DNA from: Peptostreptococcaceae bacterium pGA-8
Lineage (GTDB): Bacteria > Bacillota > Clostridia > Peptostreptococcales > Anaerovoracaceae
Length of the DNA: 64,000 nucleotides
Direction: 5' to 3'
Assembly (NCBI GenBank): GCA_900112915.1
Contig: FONK01000008.1
Location: forward strand, 1-64,000
Shown here: positions 62,482 through 64,000 of the stretch, piece after piece
Layout: each line of letters opens with the position of its first letter
How positions within the stretch are numbered: the stretch's first letter is position 1
Notes under the pieces: model-generated
Told to the model about the DNA's origin: nothing
The model's input: the letters and a program-made list of their open reading frames with translations, nothing else
Databases searched by the model: none
Position numbers and translations under genes: made by a program

Positions 62482-63378
62482 ATGGCTTTATTTGGAGAAA
62501 AAAAGAGTTTTTTCGGCAGAATGTCGGAAAGAATAACAGATGTGCTGATGGCAAGAGTAAAGGTGGATGAGGAACTGATGGAGGAGCTTGAAGAGATTCT
62601 AATTACATCTGACATTGGCATGGGAACTACAATGAAGATAATGGAGCTTCTCAGGAAGGAAATCAAGGATAACTCCATAAGCAATTCGGAGGACGTGAAA
62701 GAGGCCCTCACAAGGGTTGTAGCGGAAATCTGTGATAAAGGAGAAAGACAGAAGCTATCCTCTGAAACACCATTGGTAATTCTTGTAGTAGGCATAAATG
62801 GAGGAGGAAAAACCACGTCCATTGCAAAGCTCGGACATATGTTTAAATCCCAAGGCAAGACTGTTTTGTTTGCAGCAGCTGATACCTTTAGAGCGGCAGC
62901 AGCTGAGCAGCTTGATATGTGGGGCAAACGCATTGGAGTCAATACTGTAATGCATAATGCAGGGGCAGATCCGTCGGCTGTAATTTTTGACAGCATTCAG
63001 TCTGTGAAGGCTAAAGGGATTGATGTTTTGATTTGCGATACGGCAGGAAGGCTTCAGACTAAGAAAAACCTGATGGCTGAGCTTGAGAAGATGAACAAGG
63101 TAATTGACAAAGAGTTTCCTGAAGCAAAGCGTGAAACCCTGTTAGTTTTAGATGCAACAACAGGGAAAAACGCTGTTTCTCAGGCTGAGGAGTTTGGCAA
63201 TGTAACAGATGTAAGCGGCATTATTTTGACAAAGCTTGACGGTAGTGCCAAGGGAGGCATTGCCATTACTGTTGCCGATGAGTTTGATCTTCCAATTAAA
63301 TTCATCGGTGTTGGAGAGAAAATGGAGGATCTTCAGGTCTTCGACGGTATGAAATTTGCGGGAGGTATATTCCAGTGA
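62482..63378 (+). CDS. ftsY: Signal recognition particle receptor FtsY
   Basis: 298 residues; SRP receptor GTPase at the membrane. A short basic amphipathic start ([18 protein letters not shown]) replaces the acidic A domain of proteobacteria. Then come an N domain and a G domain with [45 protein letters not shown] and [12 protein letters not shown] 62482 follows AGGAG; an upstream TTG lies before that site. Confidence 0.96.
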   Translation: MALFGEKKSFFGRMSERITDVLMARVKVDEELMEELEEILITSDIGMGTTMKIMELLRKEIKDNSISNSEDVKEALTRVVAEICDKGERQKLSSETPLVILVVGINGGGKTTSIAKLGHMFKSQGKTVLFAAADTFRAAAAEQLDMWGKRIGVNTVMHNAGADPSAVIFDSIQSVKAKGIDVLICDTAGRLQTKKNLMAELEKMNKVIDKEFPEAKRETLLVLDATTGKNAVSQAEEFGNVTDVSGIILTKLDGSAKGGIAITVADEFDLPIKFIGVGEKMEDLQVFDGMKFAGGIFQ

Positions 63379-64000
63379 GTAAGCCTATAGTTGCAGTGGT
63401 CGGAAGACCCAATGTCGGAAAATCAACATTTTTTAATAGAATAGTTGGAAGAAGAGTTTCAATCGTTGAAGATACTCCGGGTGTTACAAGAGACAGAATT
63501 TATGCAGAAGCCCAGTGGAACGGAATAGATTTTGCTCTTATAGATACAGGTGGAATAGAGGCTTCCACTGATGATGTTATTCTTTCTCAAATGAGGGAAC
63601 AGGCTCAGACGGCAATGGACATGGCTGATGTTATCCTTTTTATTGTAGATGGAAAGGAAGGACTTACCATTGCCGATGAAGAAGTGGGGCAAATGTTGAG
63701 ACGCACAGGGAAGAAGGTTGTTCTTGTAGTGAATAAGATTGATAACCCAAGAAAGCTTCCCGATAACTTCTATGATTTTTACGAGCTTGGAATCGGAGAG
63801 CCTATAGCTATTTCCGCTGCCAATATGTTGAATTTGGGTGATGTTCTGGATTTAATTGTAGATAGCTTCCCTGAAGATACCTATGATGAGGATGAGGATA
63901 GTATCAAGGTAGCTGTTATCGGTAAGCCGAACGTCGGTAAGTCGTCCCTTATAAATGCTCTTTTAAATGAAAATAGGGTTATCGTATCTCCTATAGCCGG
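63375..64000 (+). CDS. der: Ribosome-associated GTPase Der (EngA), 3' end beyond the window
   Basis: The frame opens at GTG 63375, overlapping the ftsY stop, with GGGAGG nearby, and stays open to the edge: 208 codons. The first G domain is complete ([33 protein letters not shown]) and the second begins ([15 protein letters not shown]). The double G domain identifies Der, which acts in 50S assembly. The C-terminal KH-like domain is not in view. Confidence 0.95.
   Translation, partial: MSKPIVAVVGRPNVGKSTFFNRIVGRRVSIVEDTPGVTRDRIYAEAQWNGIDFALIDTGGIEASTDDVILSQMREQAQTAMDMADVILFIVDGKEGLTIADEEVGQMLRRTGKKVVLVVNKIDNPRKLPDNFYDFYELGIGEPIAISAANMLNLGDVLDLIVDSFPEDTYDEDEDSIKVAVIGKPNVGKSSLINALLNENRVIVSPIA

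Overview
The window is an AT-rich, gene-dense bacterial chromosome segment, almost entirely housekeeping genes. Low GC, AGGAGG-type ribosome binding sites, an isoleucine T-box leader, a PrpC/PrkC (PASTA kinase) pair, ClpYQ-type HslVU, a YugP-type protease, a priA-def-fmt-rsmB-prpC-prkC-rsgA-rpe operon and redox subunits typical of anaerobes all point to an anaerobic member of the Firmicutes, class Clostridia. Family placement (for example Peptostreptococcales/Anaerovoracaceae) is a guess. I see no rRNA, CRISPR array or prophage. The only mobile element is the edge of an IS200/IS605 element at the left end.

Layout. 1-300: start of an IS200-like transposase gene (minus strand) and its palindromic end. 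301-967: six tRNA genes on the minus strand with promoter and terminator. 1037-8149: nudF-xerD, T-box-ileS-rlmN, a small P-loop protein and a CoA-type Nudix hydrolase. 8259-9127: a DUF134/NifX-like fusion gene on the minus strand with an unusual operator-promoter region. 9167-17945: yraN-comM-dprA-topA-hslV-hslU-hflX-yigZ. 17967-19602: fifteen tRNA genes behind two consensus promoters, ending in a terminator. 19625-32537: tdk, a radical SAM gene (minus), then queH-asnA-priA-def-fmt-yugP-rsmB-prpC-prkC-rsgA-rpe. 32658-37969: a class A penicillin-binding protein and comEC, divergently transcribed. 38148-40085: holA and a DMT-family transporter. 40091-45976: a three-gene redox operon. 46088-49648: AlkD-like glycosylase, aroC-aroK and two unknown membrane proteins. 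49651-51728: recN-argR (minus). 51942-64000: capA-like gene, ruvCAB-queA-ogt, plsX-rnc-smc-ftsY-der, the last cut by the window edge.

The genes cover translation (21 tRNAs, IleRS, RlmN, RsmB, Def/Fmt, queuosine enzymes QueA and QueH), DNA processing and repair (XerD, ComM, DprA, ComEC, TopA, PriA, HolA, RecN, RuvABC, AlkD, Ogt, SMC), envelope work (PBP1, PrkC, PlsX, CapA) and protein targeting (FtsY).

The most interesting locus is 40189-45976. HydC/NuoE-like and HydB/NuoF-like subunits are encoded with a 1166-residue protein that joins a NuoG-like ferredoxin front, a GltD/NfnB-like flavin domain, extra ferredoxin clusters and a shortened molybdopterin-oxidoreductase-like domain that seems to lack its catalytic residue and C-terminal cofactor domain. 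A perfect palindrome overlaps the putative -35 of this operon. It is a good candidate for a poorly described flavin-based electron-transfer or bifurcation complex. The second is the DUF134-NifX-His-rich regulator with tandem near-palindromes around a perfect sigma-A promoter.

Several starts were moved downstream of the longest open frame where a ribosome binding site and family N-termini agreed (nudF, ileS, the P-loop gene, the DUF134 gene, hslV, hslU, tdk, argR, queA, ogt, plsX, smc, ftsY). All function calls come from reading motifs by eye; no database search was run.
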